A stretch of 64,000 nt of DNA from Luteitalea sp. TBR-22 (GCF_016865485.1 NZ_AP024452.1:4610501-4674500); one strand, 5' to 3'; numbered from the stretch's first letter, positions 40,734 to 49,934 are shown. A program made the numbers and translations. The notes: generated by a model from the sequence alone, not told the origin.

Positions 40734-42383
40734 CTACCGCAGGGCGCGCAGGCGGTGCATCAGGTCACGCTGGCGGCCGAACAGGTCGTAGAGCTCGCCA
40801 TAGATGGCGTAGAGCGCGCTGTAGCGAAGGTGCGCCTCGGGATCGCAGTGGTACCGCTCCGTCGGCGCCGGCGCCATCGCGGCCGCAGCGGCCTCCACCG
40901 ATGCGTGGCCGCCAGCCTCGACGCCCGCGGCCACCGCCCCGAGCATCGCCGCCCCGAGCGCCGAAGCCTGTGACGCCCCCGCCACCTCGATCTCGAGGCC
41001 GAGGACATCGGCGTAGATCTGCATCAGCATCCGGTTGCGCGTCAGGCCACCGCCGGCGACGATGCGCGTCACCGGCACGCCGCCCGCACGCAGGGCGTCG
41101 GTGATCACCCGTGTGCCGAACGCCGTGCTCTCCACGAGCGCCCGATACACGTGCTCGGGGCGAGTCGCCAGCGTCGCCCCCACCAGCAGTCCGCTCAGTT
41201 CCGCATCGACGAGCGTGCTGCGGTTGCCGTTCCACCAATCGAGCGCCACCAGGCCACTCTCGCCTGGACGCAGGTTCGCCGCGCGCGCGGTGAGCACCTC
41301 GTGGGCCGACACCTGGCGCCGCGCCGCCTCCTCCTGCACGTCGGCCGGCGCCATCGCGTCCACGAACCACGCGAAGCTGTCACCCACCGCCGCCTGACCG
41401 GCCTCGTAGGCGAAGAGGCCGGCGACGATGCCGTCCTCCACCACACCGGCCACGCCCGGCACCAGTTGCTCCTGTTCGGCCAGCACGAGGTGACAGGTGG
41501 ACGTGCCGAGGATCAGCATCAGGGCGCCCGGCGTGGTCGCCCCGCTGCCGAGCACGCCGGCGTGCGCGTCGATGAGCGCCGCGCCCACCGCCGTCGACGG
41601 CGACAACCCGAGGCGCTCGGCCCAGCCCGGAGTGAGCGTGCCGACGCATACGCCGGGGGCGACGACGCCCTGCCCGCCGCCCTTCGAGGCGTAGAAGCCC
41701 TCGAGCCCCGGGTGCAGGGCGCGCAGGTAGGCGTCCGACGGGTATCCGTCGCGCTTGTGCCAGAGGCCCTTGTAACCCGCGGCGCACGCGTTGCGGGCGA
41801 AGGTGCCGGTCAACTGCCACACGACCCAGTCGCCACCCTCGACGATGAGGTCCGCCGCCTCGAACACGGCCGGCGCTTCCTCGAGCACCTGCAGGGCCTT
41901 GGGCAGCATCCACTCGGACGAGATCCTGCCGCCGTACCGTGGCAGCCAGCGCTCGCCGCGCGCGGCGGCCACGTCGGTGACGCGTGTCGCCTGGGGCTGC
42001 GACGCGTGGTGCTTCCACAGCTTGGGCCAGGCGTGCGGCTCGGCCGCGAACCCGGGGTCCTGCATCAGCGGCGTGCCGTCGGCACGGACCGGCAGGACGG
42101 TGCAGGCGGTGAAGTCGATGCCGATGCCGACGACATCGGCCGGGGCGAGTCGAGCGCTGGCCAGCGCCTCCCGGACGCACGTCTCGAGCGAGGTCACCCA
42201 GTCGCCGGGATGCTGCAGCGCCCACTCCGCGCCGAGTGCGGCGCCCGTGGAGGGCAGTTGCTCGTCGATGACCGCGTGCCGGTACACCCCGACGCCGCTG
42301 CCGAGCACGCGACCGTCGCGCGTGTCGACCACGAGGGCGCGCGCCGATTCGGTGCCGAAGTCGATGCCGATGACCGCCGTCAT
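40734..42383 (-). CDS. araB: FGGY-family carbohydrate kinase (ribulokinase-like)
   Basis: 549 residues from ATG 42383, ribulokinase length. TAVIGIDFGTESARALVVDT is the ATPase phosphate-1 loop; GIDFTACTVLPV, WPKLWKHHASQ and EWMLPKALQVL are ribulokinase-like segments, and GGGLTRNRMLMQIYADVLG is the adenosine motif. AraB phosphorylates L-ribulose. No araD or classical araA is nearby; a FucI-like isomerase lies immediately upstream, so the real substrate may be a ketose from fucose, arabinose or a related sugar. The symbol is by similarity only. Confidence 0.85.
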   Translation of the reverse strand: MTAVIGIDFGTESARALVVDTRDGRVLGSGVGVYRHAVIDEQLPSTGAALGAEWALQHPGDWVTSLETCVREALASARLAPADVVGIGIDFTACTVLPVRADGTPLMQDPGFAAEPHAWPKLWKHHASQPQATRVTDVAAARGERWLPRYGGRISSEWMLPKALQVLEEAPAVFEAADLIVEGGDWVVWQLTGTFARNACAAGYKGLWHKRDGYPSDAYLRALHPGLEGFYASKGGGQGVVAPGVCVGTLTPGWAERLGLSPSTAVGAALIDAHAGVLGSGATTPGALMLILGTSTCHLVLAEQEQLVPGVAGVVEDGIVAGLFAYEAGQAAVGDSFAWFVDAMAPADVQEEAARRQVSAHEVLTARAANLRPGESGLVALDWWNGNRSTLVDAELSGLLVGATLATRPEHVYRALVESTAFGTRVITDALRAGGVPVTRIVAGGGLTRNRMLMQIYADVLGLEIEVAGASQASALGAAMLGAVAAGVEAGGHASVEAAAAAMAPAPTERYHCDPEAHLRYSALYAIYGELYDLFGRQRDLMHRLRALR

Positions 42384-42420
42384 GTCCACTCCGTCTCCGT
42401 CGTAGCCGTCGATCTTGCAG

Positions 42421-42454
42421 ACTCGCCGACATGCGCCTGCGGCGCACGGCGAGT
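42421..42454. terminator. Stem-loop after the isomerase gene
   Basis: ACTCGCCG pairs with CGGCGAGT, and inside it TGCGCC pairs with GGCGCA around TGC. It lies about 20 nt downstream of the isomerase stop (reverse strand) and before the kinase start. There is no T-run, so it could be an attenuating hairpin or a decayed REP unit (GTAGCCGTCG starts at 42402) as well as a terminator. Confidence 0.45.
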
Positions 42455-42474
42455 TCAGGTCGGCGGTCGCCTGG

Positions 42475-43926
42475 TCAGCCCAGCACCTCGTACTCGACGC
42501 CGAGCACGTCGCACACGCCCTGCAGTTCGGCGAGGCAATCGCCGTACACGCCGTGGATGTGGTTGCAGTTGAAGGCCTGGATGAACTCGTCGGGCGTGCA
42601 GGCGAACCTCGCGAAGGCGTGCGGCCAGTTGTCCTGGCTGATGGCGGCGACCTCGTGCTTGCGCTTACCGAGGTCGACGAACTCGGCGCGGAAGGCCACC
42701 ATCCGGTAGCGACCGGCGCGGCGCGTCAGGCGCGCGAGGGTCACCGGTCCGGGCGCGGCCACGTGGTACACCGCGGCGCCGCCTGCCGGGAAGTAGAAGC
42801 CCTGCGGCCGGAACTCGGTCTGGGCGAGGTTGACGGCCGGATCGAGGCTGCGGCCCGCGAAGTACGTCGCGTGCTCGCCGCTGTTGCACAGGTCCCACAG
42901 CCCGAGATCGGCGTGGTAGTGACGCACGTCGGCAAACAGCACCGGCGTCCCGGCGAGGTGCTTGAAGATCTGCATCGTGAGCGCGGCGTCGGAGTCGGCC
43001 TCCGTCGAGCACACGATGGACGGCTTGGGCGTGCCGTCGGGATGATACGGGTCGTTGAGGAACGCCTCGGCGACGTCGGCGGTGGCGTAGTGCTCGGTGA
43101 GTTCGCGCTGGCCCTTGATGCCGCAGAAGTCGTAGCCGAACTCCTCGATGAGGTCGATGGCGCCGTAGTACATGCCGAGCTGCTTCTTCAGCAGGTCCTC
43201 GGTGAGGCGGAAGGTCGCATCGGCCGCGGTCCAGTGGATCTTCCCGACGTGCTGCTTCAGGTACGCCAGCGCCGTCGTCACGCGCGTGCCCGTCGCGATC
43301 TCCTTCTCGGCGCGACGCACCAGTTCCATCTGGTCGACGTGGTCGACGTCGATGCCGAACTGCGCCATCCACTGCGCCGGGTCGATCACGGTGGTGTCGA
43401 TGCCGAGCGAACGCCCGCCGATCAGGGCATAGGTCAGGCCCTTGAGCCGACGGGCGGCCGCCACGGCCTTGAGCCGCGTCACGAGCGCGCCGTACACCTG
43501 CGGGTCGGCGAGGTCGCCGAACGTCTTGGTGAAGCGGATGCCAGCCTGGTCGAGGGAGCCCGCGTTGGCGAGCATGCCGACCAGCCCGGGATACTGCGGG
43601 TTGACGTTGGAGAACATCGCGATCGGCTGCGGGCAGAACTGCCCCGCCACCCTCGCGTACTGCGGCCAGGCCCACACGGAGAAGTTGAAGACGACCGCGT
43701 CGACGTCGGCCGCCGCCATCGCCTTGCCGTTGCGCACCGCGATGTCGTTGCGCCAGATCACGTCGTCGCCGAGCACCACCTCGTGGCCGTCGGCGCGCAG
43801 GCGCGCGGCGAGCGCGTCGCGGAACTGCCGCTGCACCGGCGCGAGCGGCTGGCTGAGGAAGTCGCGGCCATCGCCGAAGTCGAGGAGGCCGATGCGGAGG
43901 GGACGGGGGTTCAGGTGGTCGAGCAT
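42475..43926 (-). CDS. L-fucose/L-arabinose isomerase-family protein
   Basis: 483 residues. LRIGLLDFGDGRDFLSQPLAP begins the first alpha/beta domain; NFSVWAWPQYARVA and FSNVNPQYPGLVGM belong to the second; CSTEADSDAALTMQIF and FADVRHYHADLGLWDLCNSGEHATYF contain the acidic and His metal ligands expected in the C-terminal FucI domain. It interconverts an aldose and a ketose using Mn2+. Next to an FGGY kinase it probably makes the kinase substrate. It lacks close similarity to classical AraA motifs. Confidence 0.8.
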   Translation of the reverse strand: MLDHLNPRPLRIGLLDFGDGRDFLSQPLAPVQRQFRDALAARLRADGHEVVLGDDVIWRNDIAVRNGKAMAAADVDAVVFNFSVWAWPQYARVAGQFCPQPIAMFSNVNPQYPGLVGMLANAGSLDQAGIRFTKTFGDLADPQVYGALVTRLKAVAAARRLKGLTYALIGGRSLGIDTTVIDPAQWMAQFGIDVDHVDQMELVRRAEKEIATGTRVTTALAYLKQHVGKIHWTAADATFRLTEDLLKKQLGMYYGAIDLIEEFGYDFCGIKGQRELTEHYATADVAEAFLNDPYHPDGTPKPSIVCSTEADSDAALTMQIFKHLAGTPVLFADVRHYHADLGLWDLCNSGEHATYFAGRSLDPAVNLAQTEFRPQGFYFPAGGAAVYHVAAPGPVTLARLTRRAGRYRMVAFRAEFVDLGKRKHEVAAISQDNWPHAFARFACTPDEFIQAFNCNHIHGVYGDCLAELQGVCDVLGVEYEVLG

Positions 43927-43956
43927 GGGTTCTCTGGCGCGGTCGTTCTTCCACTC

Positions 43957-44018
43957 GTAGGCGTCGAGCTTCAGCTCGACGCGCTGATCGGACCGTCGAC
44001 CTGAAGGTCGACGGCTAC
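43957..44018. repeat. REPIN-like element, GTAG-headed pair
   Basis: 62 bp in the 99-nt gap between two reverse genes. Left unit GTAGGCGTCGAGCTTCAGCT with stem GTCGAGCT/AGCTCGAC; right unit, read in reverse, GTAGCCGTCGACCTTCAGGTCGACGG in parts. The two hairpins face each other with GTAG at both outer ends. Confidence 0.75.
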
Positions 44019-44025
44019 TGCCTGT

Positions 44026-45291
44026 TCAGCGCGCCGTAACCCAGGCCTCGTCGAACACCGCGTGCTTGATGGCCTTGCGGACGGCCCGGCCCCGGTCGTC
44101 GGTGCGGGTCTCGGCCTTCGGCGCGAAGTAACTGTAGGTCACGTGGATGGCCCCGTCACGTGCCTGCAGGATCGAGGGGTAGTGGTACTGGCCGCGATCG
44201 GACTCCGGCAGGTCGTTCGGGTCGCGCTCCAGGTGGCGGGTCGCGCTCCACGTGTGGCCTTCGTCGGTGGACAGCGACACGGCCAGGCTGTGCCGCCCGC
44301 GTTCGAGGTCGTTGTACACGAGCACCCAATGGCCGTTGGCCAGCACGGTCACGTCGACGCTCGTGCCCGGGTTGGGCAGGTCCATGTCGCGCACCTGCGA
44401 CCAGGTCTCGCCGCGGTCGCGCGACTCGCTGACGTGGATGCGCTTGGGCGGTGGCCCGTTGTCGCGCATGTAGGCGACGATGGTGCCGTCGGTGCGGCGG
44501 GCCAGCGCGGGCTGGATGTTGGCGCCACCCACCAGGGGGTCGCTCACCTTCCACGTCGCCCCGCCATCGTCGGTCAGGGCCATCAGCGCACAGTCGAAGC
44601 CGTCGGAATAGAGCGGCACGATGATGCGGCCGTCGGCGAGCTGCAAGGGATGCACGCGGGTCATCCAGCCGAGGCGGCGCGTGAGCTTGTCGCCGGCGTC
44701 GGCCTTGATCTTGTCCACGTAGGCGCGCAACTGCGGCGGCGCCTGGTCGGCCGGCATGGCCGCCGCCAGGCGATCCATGTCGCGACGCACCACCTCCGCG
44801 AACCGATCACCGGGCGTGAGGTGCATCACCTCGCTGGAGTCCCACGCCGGCACCTTGCCGACGGGCCAGCGCGTCGCCGTCTTCACCTTCATCAGCGCGG
44901 TGTGCCACTCGTTGGCCAGGATGGTCGGCCAGAGCAGCCACAGCTTCTCGGACCGGTCGACGAAGAGCGTCGGATTGGTGTCCGGATACCCCGGCGTGTC
45001 GGCCAGGCGGGCCGGCGCCGTCCACGTGGTCGTGCCGGCGCGCTGCCAGGCGAACTGCAGTTCGACGTCGTCGGCGGTGCGCTCCCCCGAGCCGTGGAAC
45101 CAGGTCACCAGCAGGTGCCCGTCGGGGTGCTGCACGATGCTCGAGGAATGGTTGTGCCAGTGTTCGAGTGGAAAGATGAGCTCGGAGCGCAGCCTGCCCG
45201 GTGAGGGCGCCTGCGCCCCAACGGTCACCAGCGCCAGCACCACGCCAGCGGCGACCGCCAGCAGCCTTCCCCGCGTCACGCCACGTTGCAT
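44026..45291 (-). CDS. Secreted BNR/Asp-box protein (sialidase fold)
   Basis: 421 residues. Signal peptide (VTRGRLLAVAAGVVLALVTVGAQA). The beta-propeller repeats carry Asp boxes TDDGGATW, SRDRGETW and STDEGHTW. The opening HWHNHSSSIVQHPDGHLLVTWFHGSGE resembles the BNR_2 group rather than true GH33 sialidases, which need an Arg triad that I cannot confirm. Likely an outer-envelope or periplasmic glycan-binding protein or glycosidase. First gene of a reverse group with the isomerase and kinase, divergent from the TonB receptor. Confidence 0.78.
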   Translation of the reverse strand: MQRGVTRGRLLAVAAGVVLALVTVGAQAPSPGRLRSELIFPLEHWHNHSSSIVQHPDGHLLVTWFHGSGERTADDVELQFAWQRAGTTTWTAPARLADTPGYPDTNPTLFVDRSEKLWLLWPTILANEWHTALMKVKTATRWPVGKVPAWDSSEVMHLTPGDRFAEVVRRDMDRLAAAMPADQAPPQLRAYVDKIKADAGDKLTRRLGWMTRVHPLQLADGRIIVPLYSDGFDCALMALTDDGGATWKVSDPLVGGANIQPALARRTDGTIVAYMRDNGPPPKRIHVSESRDRGETWSQVRDMDLPNPGTSVDVTVLANGHWVLVYNDLERGRHSLAVSLSTDEGHTWSATRHLERDPNDLPESDRGQYHYPSILQARDGAIHVTYSYFAPKAETRTDDRGRAVRKAIKHAVFDEAWVTAR

Positions 45292-45304
45292 CGACCCGTC
45301 CTCG

Positions 45305-45362
45305 ATCCGGGATCCCCGACTTCCGATCGGCGACTCCCCACTCCCGACTCCCGATTCCCGGC
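45305..45362. repeat. Period-7 tandem array (GACTCCC/GATTCCC), degenerate
   Basis: On the forward strand CGACTCCCCACTCCCGACTCCCGATTCCC and its degenerate left flank. Lies just upstream of the BNR gene start in the 306-nt divergent gap; the rest of the gap holds an operator-like palindrome and the receptor promoter. Confidence 0.7.
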
Positions 45363-45423
45363 CCGGTCTCGGTTCCGCGCCACGCTAGCCGATCCGGCGA
45401 GGCATTTTCAATCAGCGGGCGTC

Positions 45424-45441
45424 CGTTTCAAAAATGAAACG
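45424..45441. promoter_or_regulatory. Operator-like palindrome CGTTTCA-AAAA-TGAAACG
   Basis: Perfect 7-nt arms around AAAA, centred about 26 nt before the -35 box of the receptor promoter and between two divergent glycan genes. It is strikingly AT-rich for this genome. TTTCAAAAxTGA-like sequence also occurs before the gene at 55864 (58331 region). A binding site for the IclR regulator at 59254 is a guess. Confidence 0.55.
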
Positions 45442-45458
45442 CGTGTCCCAAATTTTGG

Positions 45459-45487
45459 TTGACACGTCCGGCGGCCGGGAGTCTGAT
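45459..45487 (+). promoter_or_regulatory. Sigma70-like promoter TTGACA-N17-TCTGAT
   Basis: A perfect -35 hexamer TTGACA (45459-45464), exactly 17 nt, then TCTGAT (45482-45487), matching 4 of 6 positions of TATAAT. The leader to the ATG at 45598 would be about 105 nt. A second palindrome CCAAATTTTGG lies just upstream of, and touching, the -35 box (45448-45458). Confidence 0.6.
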
Positions 45488-45597
45488 GTTGCCGCGCCTC
45501 GACACGCAACAAGGGGTGGGTGGGCCCGCCCTCCGCCGCACGTTCCCTCCCGTCGTCCGGTGGGCGTGTGGGGCGCTCTCGAACGAGGAATCTCCCC

Positions 45598-48500
45598 ATG
45601 ATCAGGACTTGGACGCGAGTGGTGCTGGCCGGTGTGCTGGCTGCCCTGGCCGGCGTCGGCGGGTTGCACGCGCAAACCACGACGGGTGGACTCACGGGCG
45701 TGATCCGTGACAGCGATGGCGCGGTGGTGCCCGGGGCGACGGTGAAGGCGACGGCCACGGCCACCGGCACGTCGCTGACCGCCGTCAGTGACGAGGCGGG
45801 ACAGTACCTGCTCCGGGGCCTGCCGGTGGGCGGCTACGCGGTGCAGGTGGAACTGGCCGGCTTCCAGACCGTGCAGGTGCCCGACGTGGTCATCCGCGTC
45901 AACGAGGAGGTGCGCCTCGACGTCTCGCTGAAGGTCGGCAGCCTGTCGGAGTCGGTGACGGTGAGCGGCATCAGCAGCACGGTCGACACCGTGTCGAGCA
46001 CGCTCAAGACGGTGGTCGACCAGAAGCGCATCGAGGAGTTGCCGCTGAACGGCCGCAACCCGACGCAGCTCATGAGCCTGGTCGCTGGCGTGATCCCGGA
46101 TCCGCGCGCCGACGTGACGTCGGGCGCCACCTACCCCGGGGCGAGCGGCATCACGTCCAACGGCGCCCGCGCCAACTCGACCAACTACATCATGGACGGC
46201 GGGTCGAACAACGACCACTACAGCAACGCCTCCAACCCGATGCCCAACCCCGACGCGCTGCAGGAGTTCTCGGTGCAGACCAACTCCTTCAGCGCCCAGT
46301 ACGGCCGCAACGCGGGGGCGATCGTCAACGCGGTGACCCGCTCGGGCACCAACCAGTTCCGCGGGCTCGGCTTCGGCTACCTGCGCGACTCGGCGATGAA
46401 CGCCAACAACTTCTTCACGCCGGGCATCGACGACGGCCTGAAGCGCAAGCAGTTCGGCGGCACCTTCGGCGGTCCCATCCTCAAGAACCGGTCGTTCTTC
46501 TTCTTCTCGTACCAGGGCACCCTGCAGGAGCAGCGGCCGGCCGACCTGACGGCGCTGGTGCCGACGGCGGCGCAGCGCCGCGGCGACTTCACCGGGTACT
46601 CGCGCACGCTGCGTGACCCGCTGACCGGGCTGCCGTTCCCCGGCAACGTCATCCCCTCGGACCGCATCGACCCGACGTCGGCGAGGATCCTCGCCGAGTC
46701 GCTGCCGCTGCCCAACCCGCGGGCCGGCGATCCGGTCAACACGCTGCGCTACTCGCGGCCGGCCAACTCCGACGATCACCAGTACCTGCTGCGGATGGAT
46801 CACGCGTTCAGCAGCAACCACCGCCTGTACGGGCGCTACTGGCTGTCGAAGGCGTCGGTGCCCGAGTACCTCGAGCCGAGCAACGTGCTGACCAGCTCGT
46901 TCGGCCGCACGTGGGACAACCAGATCATCTCGGTCAACGACACGTGGGTGATCTCGCCCACGCTCGTCAACAACCTGGTGGTCACCTACAACCGCACCTA
47001 CAACGACAACTTCCAGGTGCAGTCGCCCTCGTACGCCGACATCGGCATCCCGGGCGTGTACAACGACGCCAACCCGCAGTGGTTCTTCAACGTCGGCGGC
47101 TGGTTCGGCATCAACACGGGCGACACCAACCAGTTCAACCGCGACGAATACCAGGTCGTGAACACGCTGCGCTGGAGCAAGGGTCGCCACGAGGTCACCG
47201 GGGGCATCGACTACAGCTACGGCAAGGGCGACATCATCAACAACTTCCGCGCCAACGGCCGCTACACGTTCAACAACGCGGCGCCGTTCACCGGCGACGC
47301 GCTGGCCGACTTCCTGCTCGGCAAGTTCCAGTCGTTCGAGCAGGGCGTGGGCGAGTACAAGAACACGCGCTTCCACTACGTCGCGGCATTTGCCGAGGAC
47401 ACGTGGCGCCTCAACCCGCGCCTGACGCTGACCCTCGGCCTGCGCTGGGATCCCAACGTCCCGTACACCGACGTCAACGGCCGGCTGGCCGGCTACCGGC
47501 CCGGGCAGGAGTCGCAGGTCTACACCAACGCGCCCGTCGGCATGCTGTACCCCGGCGATGCGGGCTTCCCCGACGGCGGTTACGACGCCAGCTGGGGTCT
47601 CTTCGCGCCCCGCGCCGGCTTTGCCTGGGACGTGACCGGCGACGGCAAGACGAGCCTGCGCGCCGGCTACGGCCTGTTCTACGACAAGCCGAACACGATC
47701 ACCACCAACAGCGCCGCGACACAGGGCCCCTTCGGCACCGTGGCGCGCGTCGACGGCAACGCCACCAACAGCCTGCGCAACACCTGGGCCGGCAGCACCA
47801 ACCCCTTCCCGGTCGACATCTTCAACGTCCCGCCCGACGCGCCCGTCGTGCTGCCGTTCAACGCCTTCAGTTACGCCGAGAACATGCGCCCGGGCAGTCT
47901 GCACTCCTGGCACGTCACCGGTGAGCGCGAGATCCTCAAGGCGACGATGCTGCGCGTGGCGTACGCGGGCTCGCGCGGCGACCAGCTGACGATCGGCGTG
48001 GAGCGCAACCCGGCCATCTATGCGCCGGGCGCGACCACGGCGACCACCAACCAGCGCCGACCGCTGTTCCCGAACTTCGGCAACATCACCAGCATCGAGC
48101 CGCTCGGCAGGTCCACCTATCACTCGCTGCAGGTCACGCTCGACAAGCGACTCAGCAACGGCCTCTCGGTGCTGTCCAACTACACGCTCAGCAAGAGCAT
48201 GGACAACACGTCGGCCAACAAGCAGAACGGCACGACCTCCGTGAACCCGTTCGACCTGTCCTACGACTGGGGGCCGGCCAACGCCGACCGCCGGCACCGC
48301 TGGGTCACGTCGGTGCTCTGGCAGATCCCCGGGCGGTACGACAACGGCCTGGTGAACGCCGTGCTCGCCGACTGGAACGTCACGGGCATCTTCACGATCA
48401 TGAGCGGCCAGCCGTTCACCGTGACCAGCGGCGTCGACAACGCCCGCTCGGGCACCGGCGGCCAGTTCGCCGACGTCGTGGGCGATCCAGACCTGTCGAG

Positions 48501-48816
48501 CGATCGCCCGACCTCCGAGCGCATCGCGCAGTGGTTCAACACGTCGGCCTTCACGGTCAACGCCCTCGGCACGTTCGGCAACGCCGGCCGCAACTCGCTG
48601 CGCGGCCCCGACTACCAGACGCTCGACCTCGGCCTGATGAAGACCTTCAACATCACCGCCCGGGTGAAGACGCAGTTCCGGTTCGAGGCCTTCAACGCCC
48701 TGAACCGCGCCAACTTCAACATCCCCGACGGCAACCGGTCGTCGGGCAACTTCGGCCGCATCACGTCGGCGCAGGATCCGCGCATCCTGCAGCTGGCGCT
48801 GCGGGCCTGGTTCTAG
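45598..48816 (+). CDS. Oar/CarboxypepD_reg-type TonB-dependent receptor
   Basis: 1072 residues. Signal peptide ending near LHAQ. A carboxypeptidase-regulatory-like domain follows (GGLTGVIRDSDGAVVPGATVKA; DEAGQYLLRGLPVGGYAVQVELAGF). The plug has LPLNGRNPTQLMSLVAGVIP and GARANSTNYIMDGGSNNDHY. The long barrel ends ILQLALRAWF, with the aromatic C-terminal residue needed for outer-membrane insertion. Such receptors import or tether oligosaccharides in Acidobacteria. A GAGGA site precedes the ATG. Neighbouring BNR and aldolase genes suggest a carbohydrate substrate. Confidence 0.93.
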   Translation: MIRTWTRVVLAGVLAALAGVGGLHAQTTTGGLTGVIRDSDGAVVPGATVKATATATGTSLTAVSDEAGQYLLRGLPVGGYAVQVELAGFQTVQVPDVVIRVNEEVRLDVSLKVGSLSESVTVSGISSTVDTVSSTLKTVVDQKRIEELPLNGRNPTQLMSLVAGVIPDPRADVTSGATYPGASGITSNGARANSTNYIMDGGSNNDHYSNASNPMPNPDALQEFSVQTNSFSAQYGRNAGAIVNAVTRSGTNQFRGLGFGYLRDSAMNANNFFTPGIDDGLKRKQFGGTFGGPILKNRSFFFFSYQGTLQEQRPADLTALVPTAAQRRGDFTGYSRTLRDPLTGLPFPGNVIPSDRIDPTSARILAESLPLPNPRAGDPVNTLRYSRPANSDDHQYLLRMDHAFSSNHRLYGRYWLSKASVPEYLEPSNVLTSSFGRTWDNQIISVNDTWVISPTLVNNLVVTYNRTYNDNFQVQSPSYADIGIPGVYNDANPQWFFNVGGWFGINTGDTNQFNRDEYQVVNTLRWSKGRHEVTGGIDYSYGKGDIINNFRANGRYTFNNAAPFTGDALADFLLGKFQSFEQGVGEYKNTRFHYVAAFAEDTWRLNPRLTLTLGLRWDPNVPYTDVNGRLAGYRPGQESQVYTNAPVGMLYPGDAGFPDGGYDASWGLFAPRAGFAWDVTGDGKTSLRAGYGLFYDKPNTITTNSAATQGPFGTVARVDGNATNSLRNTWAGSTNPFPVDIFNVPPDAPVVLPFNAFSYAENMRPGSLHSWHVTGEREILKATMLRVAYAGSRGDQLTIGVERNPAIYAPGATTATTNQRRPLFPNFGNITSIEPLGRSTYHSLQVTLDKRLSNGLSVLSNYTLSKSMDNTSANKQNGTTSVNPFDLSYDWGPANADRRHRWVTSVLWQIPGRYDNGLVNAVLADWNVTGIFTIMSGQPFTVTSGVDNARSGTGGQFADVVGDPDLSSDRPTSERIAQWFNTSAFTVNALGTFGNAGRNSLRGPDYQTLDLGLMKTFNITARVKTQFRFEAFNALNRANFNIPDGNRSSGNFGRITSAQDPRILQLALRAWF

Positions 48817-48825
48817 GACGCTCGC

Positions 48826-49782
48826 GTGCAGGAACGTCACAGCGGGATGGAGGCCTCCGGGCCTCCGCCCCTCACCGGCCTCTACGCCGCCGCGGTCACG
48901 CCCCGGACCGACGACGGCACGATCGACATGCTCGCCTTCGACCGCGTGCTGGACCTGCTGCTGGCCGCCGGGGTCGCGGGTGTCTGCCTCGGTGGCGCGA
49001 CCGCCGAATACCCGCACGCCTCGCGCGAGGAGCGCATGCGCCTGATTGCGCACACGGCGCGCCGCATCGGCGATCGCGGCCTGCTGGTGGGCATCGGCGC
49101 CGCGGCTCCCACCGACGTGGTGCCGCTCGGGCACGCGGCGCTCGACGCCGGGGCCCGCGCGGTGCTGCTGTCGATGCCGCTGTTCTTCCGCTACGCGCAG
49201 GACGACCTCGAGGCCTTCTGCCTCGACACCGCCGCCGCCATCGGTGGCCCGGTGCTGCTCTACGACCTGCCGGCCTTCACCACCCCACTGGCCACCGACA
49301 CGATCCTCCGCCTGCTCTCCGGCGCGCCTCACGTCATCGGCATCAAGGACAGCAGCGGCCAGGCCGACCGCCTCGGCCCGATCGCCGAGGCTCGCGGCGA
49401 CCAGCCATGGCGGCTGATGGTCGGCGACGACGCGGTCCTGATCGAGGCAATCGCCGCCGGCTGGGACGGGTGCATCTCCGGCACGTCCGGCGCCTTTCCC
49501 GAGCTGATGCTGGCCGTGCTGCGGGCGGCGCAGGCACACGACCATGCGGCGCTGCACCGATTGCTCCCGCTGTTGCGCGAGCTGTTCGCGCAGCAGGGGG
49601 TCTTCCCCACCCCGTGGGGCATCCGCATGGGCCTCGAGGCGCGCGGCATTCCCGTGGGGCCGTTCCCGCTGCCGGCCTCCCCGACCAGGGTCGCGCAGCG
49701 CGCGACGTACCTCGCATGGGCGCCGGACTGGATGGAGCGCGTGGCGGCCGCACTCGGACACGCGCTGGTGGGCACACGCTGA
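48826..49782 (+). CDS. DapA/NanA-family (DHDPS superfamily) aldolase
   Basis: 318 residues from GTG 48826 (ATG 48847 is an alternative). TIM-barrel class I aldolase: GGATAEYPHAS replaces the usual GTTGE, Y146 in LLYDLPAF and K174 in VIGIKDSSG form the catalytic pair, and GDDAVLIEAIAAGWDGCISG closes the barrel. Members cleave or form bonds to pyruvate-derived keto acids (dihydrodipicolinate, N-acetylneuraminate, 2-keto-3-deoxy sugar acids). Ten nt after the receptor stop, so a sugar-acid lyase role fits better than lysine synthesis. Confidence 0.85.
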   Translation: MQERHSGMEASGPPPLTGLYAAAVTPRTDDGTIDMLAFDRVLDLLLAAGVAGVCLGGATAEYPHASREERMRLIAHTARRIGDRGLLVGIGAAAPTDVVPLGHAALDAGARAVLLSMPLFFRYAQDDLEAFCLDTAAAIGGPVLLYDLPAFTTPLATDTILRLLSGAPHVIGIKDSSGQADRLGPIAEARGDQPWRLMVGDDAVLIEAIAAGWDGCISGTSGAFPELMLAVLRAAQAHDHAALHRLLPLLRELFAQQGVFPTPWGIRMGLEARGIPVGPFPLPASPTRVAQRATYLAWAPDWMERVAAALGHALVGTR

Positions 49783-49857
49783 ACACGTAGCAATGTGAAA
49801 TGTGACATTCGAAATTCTCGGAGCGCGGCTTCGCCGGCGCCCCACCGAATCCCACAG

Positions 49858-49921
49858 GTAGGGCGCGAGTCCCACCGCGCCGTCAGCCAACCAACGGCGG
49901 CGTGGGGACACGCCGCCCTAC
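49858..49921. repeat. REPIN-like element, GTAG-headed pair
   Basis: Left unit GTAGGGCGCGAGTCCCACCG with stem GGCGCG/CGCGCC; right unit, read in reverse, GTAGGGCGGCGTGTCCCCACGCCGCC (stem GGCGGCGTG/CACGCCGCC). The latter sequence recurs at 35091-35119. It fills much of the 152-nt gap; upstream of it AATGTGACATT (49799-49809) is a small perfect palindrome. Confidence 0.75.
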
Positions 49922-49934
49922 CTGAGAGTTCTCC

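Noticed and set aside
44026-45291. Calling the three BNR proteins sialidases
   Set aside because: Asp boxes show the propeller fold only; the Arg triad and Tyr/Glu catalytic pair of GH33 could not be verified, and no sialic-acid genes besides a generic DHDPS-family aldolase are present.
45412-49911. Reverse-strand open frame of about 1,500 codons opposite the TonB receptor
   Set aside because: It is antisense to the receptor, aldolase and promoter region, rich in Arg/His/Val without domain motifs; such frames are usual in high-GC DNA with GC-rich third positions.
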